Shown here: piece by piece, positions 38,750 to 47,538 of the stretch
Numbering within the stretch: the first letter of the stretch is position 1
Layout of the letters: each line of letters opens with the position of its first letter
Assembly: GCF_024244095.1 (NCBI RefSeq)
Contig: NW_026250680.1
Location: forward strand, 1-64,000
Source of the DNA: Nematocida homosporus
Lineage: Eukaryota; Microsporidia
Length of the DNA stretch: 64,000 bases
Direction: 5' to 3'
Program-made: the position numbers and the translations under genes
The notes under the pieces: generated by a model
The model's database searches: none
Told to the model about the DNA's origin: nothing
Seen by the model: only the letters and a program-made list of their open reading frames with translations

Positions 38750-41700
38750 TTAGTGTTGGGCTGGTATTGGGCTGGACTGGTTGAATCTCTTGCTAGGTTG
38801 CTTAGGGTCAAGTTCATTGAAAGGGGTGGATGATGGCCGTTTTAGTGAAGATTTAAACGGGGTTAGCAATGGTGGTTGCGGGGGGTGGTAGGATTGTAGG
38901 GATTCTGGATAGATCACGACATGAGGTTTCTGGCAGTGGTTTAGGAAAAAGAGACGAAGCTCCTCTATGGTGATCGTCTGGAGAGTGGCTATAAACGTTT
39001 TCTGGTAGTGTAAGTCATTCCAAAACTCATCGCAGCCGAAGAGTATAGCTGTCTTATCGAAGATGTTGCTGGAGCTATTAACTTTAGTAAACGCATTCTG
39101 TATTTGTTGCTTGTAGGCATCAAACTGTTGAGGAGTGAGTTTGTAAAGCATCCAAAGCACGTATCTTTGATAGGCTATAGTTGTGCTGATAAGCGCATCA
39201 GAATCATATTGTCCGCTTAAAACATGATCCATAATAATAGTCTCATCGAAGATAGTAACCGACTGCACAAGATCATTGAGAATCCTTGGATCAAAGTTTA
39301 GCTTTGATAAAGCATGATAATCAGGCGGGGCTCCTGATGGGTTGTGGGGTGGGTTTGTTAGTTGCGTATATACCCAGGCTTCTATTTCTTGGATATTAGA
39401 ATGGTTGGCGAGGTGTGTTGGTGGGAAGCAACCAAGCAATAAATAGTATGCCAGGATCTGGTAGTTGCTTTTTTGGATGGTTTGGTTTGGATTAATATGG
39501 AAATATCCAACGAAGGCTGAGATCTCTTTTGTTTTCGGTGCTTTGTGAGTGGATGCCTCGTGCAGGCTAATTAGTTCGTACTTAGTATATGGCTCGGGTT
39601 TAATGTGCTTTTTGACCGTTTTAATGATGGCATGGAAGAGGTTGACTGGCGCATTTTCAACTCTTATTTTGATTGAGGCTTTATTAACGGCCGATATGCC
39701 TAAGACAGTGTTGTTTTCCAAAATGTATTCGTAGCATTGCGCAGGGGTGTATAGAGGTATTTGCCAGATACGAGAGAACATGCATTTCTGTATAGGTCGT
39801 GATGATTGCTGGGCTTTGTTCATAAAGAAGTTATAGGCCTTAGACATAGCTCTGTCTTCCTGGGCGGCAGTGGCATGATGGGTTTTGTAGAGTAAAAAGA
39901 ACACATCGAGTATATCGTTAATTCCTGTGTTCGATCCGCGAACAACAACTGTGATCTTGCCATTGTCACTAACCTCAGTCTCTATAAGCACTTTGGCCCG
40001 TTCCAGCCAGGGCTGATGAGAGGTTCTGATTTCATCTAATACTACTAGCACGCGAGCAAGGTGCCAGATATAGCTTTGAATGCTGTTAAGATACTCGATG
40101 GTATTGAGTATAACAATAGCTATTGCGTGGGGAGCGGGTTGGGAGCTGGCGAAAAAGCATGCTTTAAGACCGGGTTCGTTATGCCTGTTGTTGTATACTG
40201 TAGGGGGCGAGTTGCTGAGCGGATTAGCAGGAGGTATGTTGGATGGGGTTTCTGGGAAGAATTCAATCGGGTCGGGTAGAATCCGGAGTGGGGCTAGTTG
40301 TGGCCGCTTATTTGGCCTGGAGCTAGAAGTGGTGCTCTTTGGTTGAGGTGTGGGGCTGGAATTATGTGAGCTAGACTGCTGATTATCTAAAGGAGTCTGA
40401 GTTTGGCCTTGTTCAGGGGTGAAGTTACTTAGGCAGATAATGTTTTTGACTTCTTCGGCTTTCCTGGTTGTTTCTGGTATCGGTTGAACCATTGGGGTGG
40501 CGGATGCTCGTCCTGGCATTTGCCGCCAGTGAACATGGTTGAGTTTGCCGCATACATGCCAATTATTTCGGTCCATTGCTGTATCAACTAGGGCATCCAT
40601 GTTGTAAGCCTCCATAGGAGAAGCCTCTGCCATGAAGACAAACTTAATGATATCCGCTGGGTCAATAAAGAACATCTGGACTGAGGCTAGATTGGCAAGA
40701 GCACCTAATAGTATGCCAGGATCTGGTCTCGAGCCGGGTAATATGGTTTCATTGTAGAACCGATATAAAGCCCCATCGGGTTGTCTGTAATATGCTTTGA
40801 TCGCTTGAAGAAAACCTTCTATTAGATCTAGAACCTCAGGAATATGGAGTTCCTCAGTGCTGTCGACTTCGATGGTCATATAAATAGCTAGCATGGTTTC
40901 CAGAGAGATTAAAGGCATACTTTTGATCCGAACACCATTACTGAAGCGGGTTCGAAGATAATCGGTGTATAATAGGTTGCAATAGCCGAGTAGATGGTAG
41001 ACGTCAGATAGGGAATGCATAATGTTGGTTATGACGCCATCAATCAATGGGATAAGAAGAGTAATTGTTGATTTTTCGGATGGACTTAAAGAACAGACCT
41101 TTTTAGGATATATCAGTAATTGAGGGGGATTAACCAAGTGATAGGGCGTTGTAGCATTAAATGGATACATTCTGGGTGATAGGCGTTGGTGATGCTGGTG
41201 GAACTGGCGATTTAGAAAGTTAAGTATATTGGTCGGTTTGTTGGGAGTAACCACTGTAAGTCGGCAATTCGGAAAAGAGAGCGTAGCGGCCCATTCCTTA
41301 GTGATTTGGGCATCGGAAAGATGGGTTTCGGGTGTGTCTGGCTGTGGGTTTGGAAAACATTGTTCTTTGACTTTGGCAATTATCTCTGGTGTTGGCGGGG
41401 AAAGAATAGATGAGTGTAGGAGTTTGAAGGGAACTAGAGATGTGAGACCATTTGAGGCGAACTCGATAGTGATGAAATTGCCGCTATCTGTGACTTTATG
41501 GGCCGCGGGATTGGCTAGGAATTCTCTACACTCAGGATTGCTGTTTTCGGGCTTTAGCTTGTGTTTGAGAAGTGCTTCTAAAAGGCGACTGAGATTCTTA
41601 TCTCTGGTCGATGCAGTGCAGTGGTGCTTCTTGATAGAAATACTAATATGGGTGACTGGGCTATTGGGGTGGGCGATGATAAGGTATTTAAGACCATTGG

Positions 41701-41842
41701 GGAGAGTGGAATATTCGCATTTGAGTTGTTCTACACGTTGGCCGCCAACGTCCATACTTTGACTTGATATGTTAAACAAGCACAAGACGGCCAAGAGAAT
41801 TAGACTTATCTTGGTTAGTAATCTTTTTGATCGTTTACCCAT
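38750..41842 (-). CDS. Secreted M16-like pseudopeptidase, copy 1 (zinc ligands lost)
   Basis: 1030 residues. N-terminal signal (about 9-25, LTKISLILLAVLCLFNI). Starts like M16 peptidases: YSTLPNGLKYLIIAHPNSPV aligns with the LPNKLQVVLITNP block of the 2141 protein. The HxxEH motif is replaced by RLLEA (86-90), so both metal-binding histidines are gone and no peptidase activity is expected. A Ser/Pro/Thr-rich linker lies near 475-540. Later M16-type domains are recognisable by comparison with its neighbour at 44093 (HIWHLARVL/HVAHVLQVLD, AFVGYFHI/TFVGNFHI). The C-terminal 35 residues are basic and Ser/Pro-rich. ATG at 41842. Likely non-catalytic secreted protein; partner unknown. Confidence 0.82.
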   Translation of the reverse strand: MGKRSKRLLTKISLILLAVLCLFNISSQSMDVGGQRVEQLKCEYSTLPNGLKYLIIAHPNSPVTHISISIKKHHCTASTRDKNLSRLLEALLKHKLKPENSNPECREFLANPAAHKVTDSGNFITIEFASNGLTSLVPFKLLHSSILSPPTPEIIAKVKEQCFPNPQPDTPETHLSDAQITKEWAATLSFPNCRLTVVTPNKPTNILNFLNRQFHQHHQRLSPRMYPFNATTPYHLVNPPQLLIYPKKVCSLSPSEKSTITLLIPLIDGVITNIMHSLSDVYHLLGYCNLLYTDYLRTRFSNGVRIKSMPLISLETMLAIYMTIEVDSTEELHIPEVLDLIEGFLQAIKAYYRQPDGALYRFYNETILPGSRPDPGILLGALANLASVQMFFIDPADIIKFVFMAEASPMEAYNMDALVDTAMDRNNWHVCGKLNHVHWRQMPGRASATPMVQPIPETTRKAEEVKNIICLSNFTPEQGQTQTPLDNQQSSSHNSSPTPQPKSTTSSSRPNKRPQLAPLRILPDPIEFFPETPSNIPPANPLSNSPPTVYNNRHNEPGLKACFFASSQPAPHAIAIVILNTIEYLNSIQSYIWHLARVLVVLDEIRTSHQPWLERAKVLIETEVSDNGKITVVVRGSNTGINDILDVFFLLYKTHHATAAQEDRAMSKAYNFFMNKAQQSSRPIQKCMFSRIWQIPLYTPAQCYEYILENNTVLGISAVNKASIKIRVENAPVNLFHAIIKTVKKHIKPEPYTKYELISLHEASTHKAPKTKEISAFVGYFHINPNQTIQKSNYQILAYYLLLGCFPPTHLANHSNIQEIEAWVYTQLTNPPHNPSGAPPDYHALSKLNFDPRILNDLVQSVTIFDETIIMDHVLSGQYDSDALISTTIAYQRYVLWMLYKLTPQQFDAYKQQIQNAFTKVNSSSNIFDKTAILFGCDEFWNDLHYQKTFIATLQTITIEELRLFFLNHCQKPHVVIYPESLQSYHPPQPPLLTPFKSSLKRPSSTPFNELDPKQPSKRFNQSSPIPAQH

Positions 41843-42515
41843 GGGTTAGAAATTAAAGACAAAAGCCCTAAATAAGGCAATATCCTCATCAGATTACCAT
41901 AAAAGGAAATCTCCAAAATTAGAATTAAAATAGTGGCTGGTATGGAAGACCAAAATCATCTTGACATCATAACAATTTGATTTTCAACCCAATACTACCT
42001 CTTAATCAATAAATTAAACCCAATCCAATCCAACCCAATAGCAACACTATACATACTCTATTAAAGGCTTTTCTTGAGACCTGTGCTGACACCTTTTATT
42101 AGATAAAATATGGTTGTGAGTAAGAGTATGACGTCATATCAAATGTAGATAAAATATACAAAATAAAGTGGTCAAAGAACCCTGGTTCTACTAAATTTAC
42201 GCGTTCGTAGTAGTGAGTAGTGAATGTCTTTGCCAGTGGTCAGATTGATTGTGTGAAATAAGAGTTTTGGTTAACATGGCAGCAAGACAATAGCCCCAAG
42301 CACATAGCCAGATGTAAGCACCAACCGGATTAAGTTGGTGGTGGGGCTGGTTTGCGAACACTAACCACTTTCTATCTCATCGCACATTGCTTGCTACTTT
42401 GTTTATAGTCTTGTTCTAGAGTTATTGGGTTAGTATGGTATTAAGATTAAAACAGTGGCCATAGATCAGTTTTGATCGAAGTAATAGGCATATATTTGGA
42501 GAATAGGAGAATAGA
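41843..42515. other. Divergent intergenic region between secreted genes
   Basis: Holds a CATACTCTATTAAAGG element (42048, inverted relative to the copies near 17095 and 27888) and TGACGTCA at 42129-42136. A GGGTTAGTATGGTATTAAG motif lies at 42426. No gene seen. Confidence 0.5.
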
Positions 42516-43832
42516 ATGAAATTATCCTTTGAAGCATTAGGGGTTTGTCTGGCTTGGTTGTTGGGCTGGGGTGGCGACATGACTATAGCCGATGACGTAA
42601 CAGCAGCAGAGTATGACAAGTGCATTCAGACGAGTAATGGTCGGATGTTTTTGGATAATGCCATTTGGTATGATACTAATCCAAACTGCAGACAGATAAA
42701 CTATAATAATAGGGTGATACTTGACGCTACCGGACTGTCTAAACGGCATTTAGGGTATTGGGAGGATTTGCTGGCCTCCGGATTACTAAGTGAGTCCGAC
42801 GCCACCCCAATTATTGGAATGATAGATAATTGCCACATAATTGACGAGCCGGATATTAAGAGGTGCGATTTTGACCCTGAGAAGGATTCTCTATCATATG
42901 CGTTGGATGCGACTGTAAAGGAGCTTGATTTTTGCCATAAACGGGCTTGTGACTATGCCGCAAGACTTGGAAACATAACTAAGAGTACTACGGGGTCTAA
43001 AATTATGTCTTTGATTAACTCCAGTTTGGTGTATAGAAGTAATCGTAGGATCAGAGTACTTGAAGAGGATGTTCTTAAGGATTATTTGAAGTGGTTGTTT
43101 TACTATAATCCGTTCAAGCCACTGGATTTTACTGAGGATGATATCAAAAAAGCGGTTGAGGTTTGGAAGAGACTGATAAATGAGCCTTCGTCATACATCA
43201 CAAACCACTGTGCTGAGCACCAACTTAGACACTTCTTGTACGATGTACTAAAGATAAAGCTACTGGCCTCTAGCTTTTTAAACCTTTCTAATACCGAACA
43301 GGACATCTATGTCAATGGTACAATTCCCAGAGCAAATAAGGGCGTTATGAATGCTATCTTGCAACTGAACGTTATTGCTATCATAAAAAGCATGCCAACG
43401 CACGAAGCAGCCCAGAAGATATACAGAGATCTAGAGCCGATTACTCAACTAGGATGGTGGTATTATGAGCAATTTAAAGCAACTGACCTTAAGTACCGGT
43501 TGGAGGAGTTCCTTAATAGTATGTCTCCGCAGTATAGAGCTTTAGAGTTTCCGCTCGAGCAGATTAAGCAATGGGCAGAGGACATGAGAGCAGTAGCAGC
43601 CCATTTTGAACTTACACTGAATAAAACCAAGCGATTGCAAGCTGAGATTAAGCCATACTTAGCCAAAAACATGACAGCCAGCAGTATTCATGAATGTGTA
43701 GAATATGTAGCTAGCTCCTCATCTATTTCCTCGCCCAATCCTTGGTGGCTGCCCAATTCTCCCATCTTTCATGTAGCCATATGCAGCCTGTTCTGGGCCC
43801 GTCTCACTCATCTACTTGAACTATCTTCTTGA
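42516..43832 (+). CDS. Secreted Cys-containing protein of unknown family
   Basis: 438 residues. The N-terminal 20 residues look like a signal peptide (LSFEALGVCLAWLLGWGG). The mature part is mostly helical with scattered cysteines (CIQT, NCRQ, NCHI, RCDF, FCHKRACDY, NHCAEH, ECVEY) and several N-glycosylation sequons (NIT, NSS, NLS, NGT, NKT, NMT). The last 20 residues are fairly hydrophobic (FHVAICSLFWARLTHLLEL), so a C-terminal anchor is possible. No known domain recognised. It sits alone on the + strand between two M16-like pseudopeptidase genes on the - strand. ATG at 42516. Real because of the length, the signal and the clean start; function unknown. Confidence 0.72.
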   Translation: MKLSFEALGVCLAWLLGWGGDMTIADDVTAAEYDKCIQTSNGRMFLDNAIWYDTNPNCRQINYNNRVILDATGLSKRHLGYWEDLLASGLLSESDATPIIGMIDNCHIIDEPDIKRCDFDPEKDSLSYALDATVKELDFCHKRACDYAARLGNITKSTTGSKIMSLINSSLVYRSNRRIRVLEEDVLKDYLKWLFYYNPFKPLDFTEDDIKKAVEVWKRLINEPSSYITNHCAEHQLRHFLYDVLKIKLLASSFLNLSNTEQDIYVNGTIPRANKGVMNAILQLNVIAIIKSMPTHEAAQKIYRDLEPITQLGWWYYEQFKATDLKYRLEEFLNSMSPQYRALEFPLEQIKQWAEDMRAVAAHFELTLNKTKRLQAEIKPYLAKNMTASSIHECVEYVASSSSISSPNPWWLPNSPIFHVAICSLFWARLTHLLELSS

Positions 43833-44092
43833 TAGCTCCTCTTCTCACCCACTCAAGCACAGCAAGCTAAACCTTGTACATCCCATCCCAACACAACACA
43901 ACTTTATCTCTTCTCTACCATCCCAATACCAACCTAACACAACCCAATCACATAGTATACGACTTGTTTAGTAATTACTAATTTAGTCATACTAATCTAG
44001 TCATCCAGCGGTTTTAGTATATGATGGGATTGGCCGAGGAAAGATGTCTTACACAGAATACTAATACTTATGTTGGCACGGCCAAGTGGATT

Positions 44093-47000
44093 TTATTGCC
44101 TAGATAGGTTGCGTTGCTTACGCTTTTTAAAGGCACGCTTGGAGGCGAGTTTAGCTGAGGGTATAGTTGATGCACGTTTTCGTGTAGATAGCGGTTCGTT
44201 TTGCCGAGATTGTTGGGGTTGTCGAGATTGTTGGGGTTTTGGGGGGTTTTGTGGAGGCGGGGATTCTTGAGAGCCTGGATATATTGCGACAAGGGGATTT
44301 TGGTGGTGGTTTAGAACAAATAAACGGAAGTCCTCTATAGTCATTTGCTCAAGAACCTCTTCAAACCTTTTTCGATAGCAAGGCTCTTGCCATAAGTCTC
44401 CACAACTGAAAATTAGACAACTCTGTTTGAGATGAGCTTCGACATTATCGTCCTCAGTAAATATATCCAGTGCTTGTTTCTTATAGTCCTTAAACTCTTC
44501 GGAAGTAAGGGAGTGAGCTTTCCAACACAAGTATTTGTAATAGGCTCTAATTGTGTGTAAGACAGCAGCCGGACTATATTCTCCGAGGAAGGTAAGATTT
44601 ATAACAACAGTATCGTCGAAGACATTAATAGCCATTCTAAGTCTGTTGAGTATCTCTGAACTAAACGCCAGCTCGGGGTGTGTAGGATGGTCGAATGGCA
44701 TTTCTGGTAAATCAGGGAGTGTCATGAAAGATGCGGATGCATGATCATTTAGCCAGGTAACGATTTCCTCAATATTAGCATGCATAGCGAGCCCTGTTGG
44801 CGGGAGCCGCATGAGCAGTAGATAGTATCCCAGAATGTGATAATTAGTTGTATTTAAAGTAGCCACTGGATCAATATGGAAGTTCCCAACGAAAGTCGAA
44901 ATTAGCTTTGATTCACACGTTAAAGGTAGGTGTCTGTCGGGACTACGAACCAGCTTATATTTAATGGCCGGCTTGGGTGTAATGTGCTGTCTGACTATCT
45001 TAATTATTAACTTGAATAGATTATCTGTCATGTTTTCAACTCTTATCTTGACTAAAGCTTTATCAACGATTGGAGTAACATAAGAAAGCGCTCTAAACTG
45101 TTCAATATACGCACAGCACTGATCGGGGGTGTAGAAAGGACACTTCCAAACACGTGCGAACAGGGTGTATTGCATGGTTGATAATAGGTCATTGGCTGCC
45201 TCCCGAAAGAAGCCGTAGGCCGTAGTGATAGCCATTGCTTCTTTAGTGAGATCTGAGCATGTGGTTTTGTATTCTGAAAAGAATAGCATCGTTAGATAGG
45301 CAACATTAAGGTCAGCCCCGCGAATAACAACAATGATTTTGCCACACTCAGTAACACGAGCGTCAATAGATGTTTTAGTCCCCGTAGGCCAAGACCGAAT
45401 AAAGGCGTTGATATTATCTAATACTTGTAGCACATGGGCAACATGCCAGATATAAGTTTTAATGCTGTCAAGATAAGCGTCGGTAACAAGGGCAATACTA
45501 ACCACAGACACATTTGGTTCTTGGGTTCGAGTGAAAAGACAGGCCTCTAGACCAGAATCGATGCTAGTTCTTTGGAGCACTTTAATCGGGGCAGTTTTAG
45601 GGGGGTTGGCGTTGGGTGGGTTAAAATAAGGTGAATTAGTGCTGGCTGGGGGATGAGGGCTGCTCGAGGTAGGGGTGTTTCTTAGTGGTTCTTGGGGAAA
45701 ATTAGAGCAGGCGGGATCATGTTCTCGGGTGGTTAGGGTACCAGAAGTTTGGACCGGCTGAGTTTTGGAGGGGCCTAGGTATATAAGATTCCTTATTTCG
45801 TTGAGTTCCGCGGTTGCGGCCGGCACTGGCGCTGGCACTGGTGGATTGGCTGATTTTGTGAGTGGGTTAATAGATAGCTCCCTTGATAACTGTTGCCAGT
45901 GAGATGGGGCGAGTTCGCCATTAACATGCCAATGCTCTCGTTTCGTTGCGAATTCAAGCAGATTATTCAGATTACTGAAGCGTGGTGTTCTGGCAAAGAC
46001 GAAGTTAACGATGTCAGCCGGCTCAGAAAAGAACATATGGATTGAAACTAGATTAGCAAGAACACTCAAGGCCACATTGTCTGGGGCTGCTTCTTCTTTG
46101 GAGGACATATTCTGTTGATATATCTGAACTAAAGCCGAGCCTGGTTGTGGATACGATTTCTTGATGACTTGACAGAACCCATCCACTAGATTATAAACTT
46201 CAGCAAGATTGAAATCCTTACTAGGCACTGTGATGGTGAAGCATACGCCTGGAAATTGCTCCCGGATAACGAATGACATGGCACTGATTTCGAGGCTATT
46301 ATTGGGGTGGCATTGGTAATAATCTGTGTATTTGTGGCTGCAGCAGGAGAATAAATGGTATAATTCGGATAGTGATTGCATAGTCTGGTTTCTGATATCG
46401 CTGAGAAAGGGAATATAAAGATCGATTACTGATTTCTCGGATGAAGTTGCGGATGCATTCGGCTGTAGTGCTAGTCGAGGCGGGCTAGACAAGCATTCAG
46501 CAGCGGCCGCGTCCGATGAGCACATTATAGGGGGTGGGCCTGGTTGATTTGGTTGGCTGTAGTGGAAGTAGTGGTTTAGAAAATCAATTAGACCGGTTGG
46601 CTCGTAGGACGCAACTACTGCTAACCGCATATTCGAGAAACTGAACATGGCATGCCATTTGTTTATGACATCAGTTTCAGTGAGATGAAATTCAGATGTA
46701 TCGGCCTGAAGGTTTGGATATAATTCCTTTATGGCTTGGGAAACTATCTCTAGTCTAGGTGGAATGACAATAACAGACCGCAAGATCTCAAATGGAACTA
46801 GACAATGGGGACTATCTAAGAAAAATTCAACGGTAATGAAATAATTGTTATCGGAAATCTTATAAGCCTGGGCTTTACTTAGAAACTCTTGGTACATCTG
46901 GTGGTTGTTTTCGGGCTTTAGCTTGTGTTTGAGAAGTGCTTCTAAAAGATAGCAAAGAGGCACCTCCTTACTCGATAGAGCCAAAGAGGACTTTTTAATG

Positions 47001-47209
47001 GCAATACTCACATGAGAGATAGAGCTATCTGGATGAACAAGAATAAGATATTTAAGACCATTAGCTAAGGTAGAATAAGAATGGCCAATATGCCGAGACT
47101 CTTGGCCACCAGGATCGTGTCTTTGCATTGAGATCCTAAACAGGCCCAAGATAATTAAAAGCAACGGAATTAGATTGTTTGCAGCAATTTGGAACCGTTT
47201 AAGCATCAT
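44093..47209 (-). CDS. Secreted M16-like pseudopeptidase, copy 2 (zinc ligands lost)
   Basis: 1038 residues from the ATG at 47209; the frame extends to a TTG at 47260, which is not used here. Signal segment about 10-27 (ANNLIPLLLIILGLFRI). Paralogue of the 38750 protein along its whole length: shared YSTLANGLKYLILVHPDSSI, LLEALLKHKLKPEN and many later blocks. The M16 HxxEH is YLLEA (87-91), so catalysis is not expected. A Pro/Ser/Thr-rich linker lies near 490-540. The tail (STRKRASTIPSAKLASKRAF then KKRKQRN) is strongly basic and NLS-like. Secretion plus an NLS-like tail could mean action in the host nucleus; that is inference. Loss of the same residues in both copies suggests loss before duplication. 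Confidence 0.82.
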   Translation of the reverse strand: MMLKRFQIAANNLIPLLLIILGLFRISMQRHDPGGQESRHIGHSYSTLANGLKYLILVHPDSSISHVSIAIKKSSLALSSKEVPLCYLLEALLKHKLKPENNHQMYQEFLSKAQAYKISDNNYFITVEFFLDSPHCLVPFEILRSVIVIPPRLEIVSQAIKELYPNLQADTSEFHLTETDVINKWHAMFSFSNMRLAVVASYEPTGLIDFLNHYFHYSQPNQPGPPPIMCSSDAAAAECLSSPPRLALQPNASATSSEKSVIDLYIPFLSDIRNQTMQSLSELYHLFSCCSHKYTDYYQCHPNNSLEISAMSFVIREQFPGVCFTITVPSKDFNLAEVYNLVDGFCQVIKKSYPQPGSALVQIYQQNMSSKEEAAPDNVALSVLANLVSIHMFFSEPADIVNFVFARTPRFSNLNNLLEFATKREHWHVNGELAPSHWQQLSRELSINPLTKSANPPVPAPVPAATAELNEIRNLIYLGPSKTQPVQTSGTLTTREHDPACSNFPQEPLRNTPTSSSPHPPASTNSPYFNPPNANPPKTAPIKVLQRTSIDSGLEACLFTRTQEPNVSVVSIALVTDAYLDSIKTYIWHVAHVLQVLDNINAFIRSWPTGTKTSIDARVTECGKIIVVIRGADLNVAYLTMLFFSEYKTTCSDLTKEAMAITTAYGFFREAANDLLSTMQYTLFARVWKCPFYTPDQCCAYIEQFRALSYVTPIVDKALVKIRVENMTDNLFKLIIKIVRQHITPKPAIKYKLVRSPDRHLPLTCESKLISTFVGNFHIDPVATLNTTNYHILGYYLLLMRLPPTGLAMHANIEEIVTWLNDHASASFMTLPDLPEMPFDHPTHPELAFSSEILNRLRMAINVFDDTVVINLTFLGEYSPAAVLHTIRAYYKYLCWKAHSLTSEEFKDYKKQALDIFTEDDNVEAHLKQSCLIFSCGDLWQEPCYRKRFEEVLEQMTIEDFRLFVLNHHQNPLVAIYPGSQESPPPQNPPKPQQSRQPQQSRQNEPLSTRKRASTIPSAKLASKRAFKKRKQRNLSRQ

Positions 47210-47538
47210 TTGAAAATTAGAACTGAAAAGAAATTCTCCAGATAAGATAGCTCTTATCAATTGACCACAAAAAGAAATTCACAAAACTGCACTGGTATTG
47301 TCTTATGTTAAGATTGGGTTGTGTTGGTGTTGGTGTTGTGTTGGTGTTGTAATAAAATGTACAGTAGTGTATTGTAGTGTAATATAGTGTGGTAAAGTGA
47401 GATAAGATATGATGAAGTAATTTGAATATTATTCCGGTTAGATTACGTTGAATGCTAACTGTTTATCCACCCAACCCAATACTAACCCAAGTAGACATTA
47501 AAGTAGTGTTGCATTTATTAGCAGTAAGGTTATGCCAA
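47210..47538. other. Intergenic region between pseudopeptidase and SPT16
   Basis: 329 bp. G/T-rich GTTGTGTTGGTGTTGG units near 47315-47350, then CCCAACCCAATACTAACCCA at about 47467-47487 near the SPT16 3' end. No gene seen. Confidence 0.5.

Noticed and set aside
41229..41762. 177-residue + strand frame
   Set aside because: Antisense to the N-terminal coding region of the M16-like gene, which has a signal peptide and a paralogue.
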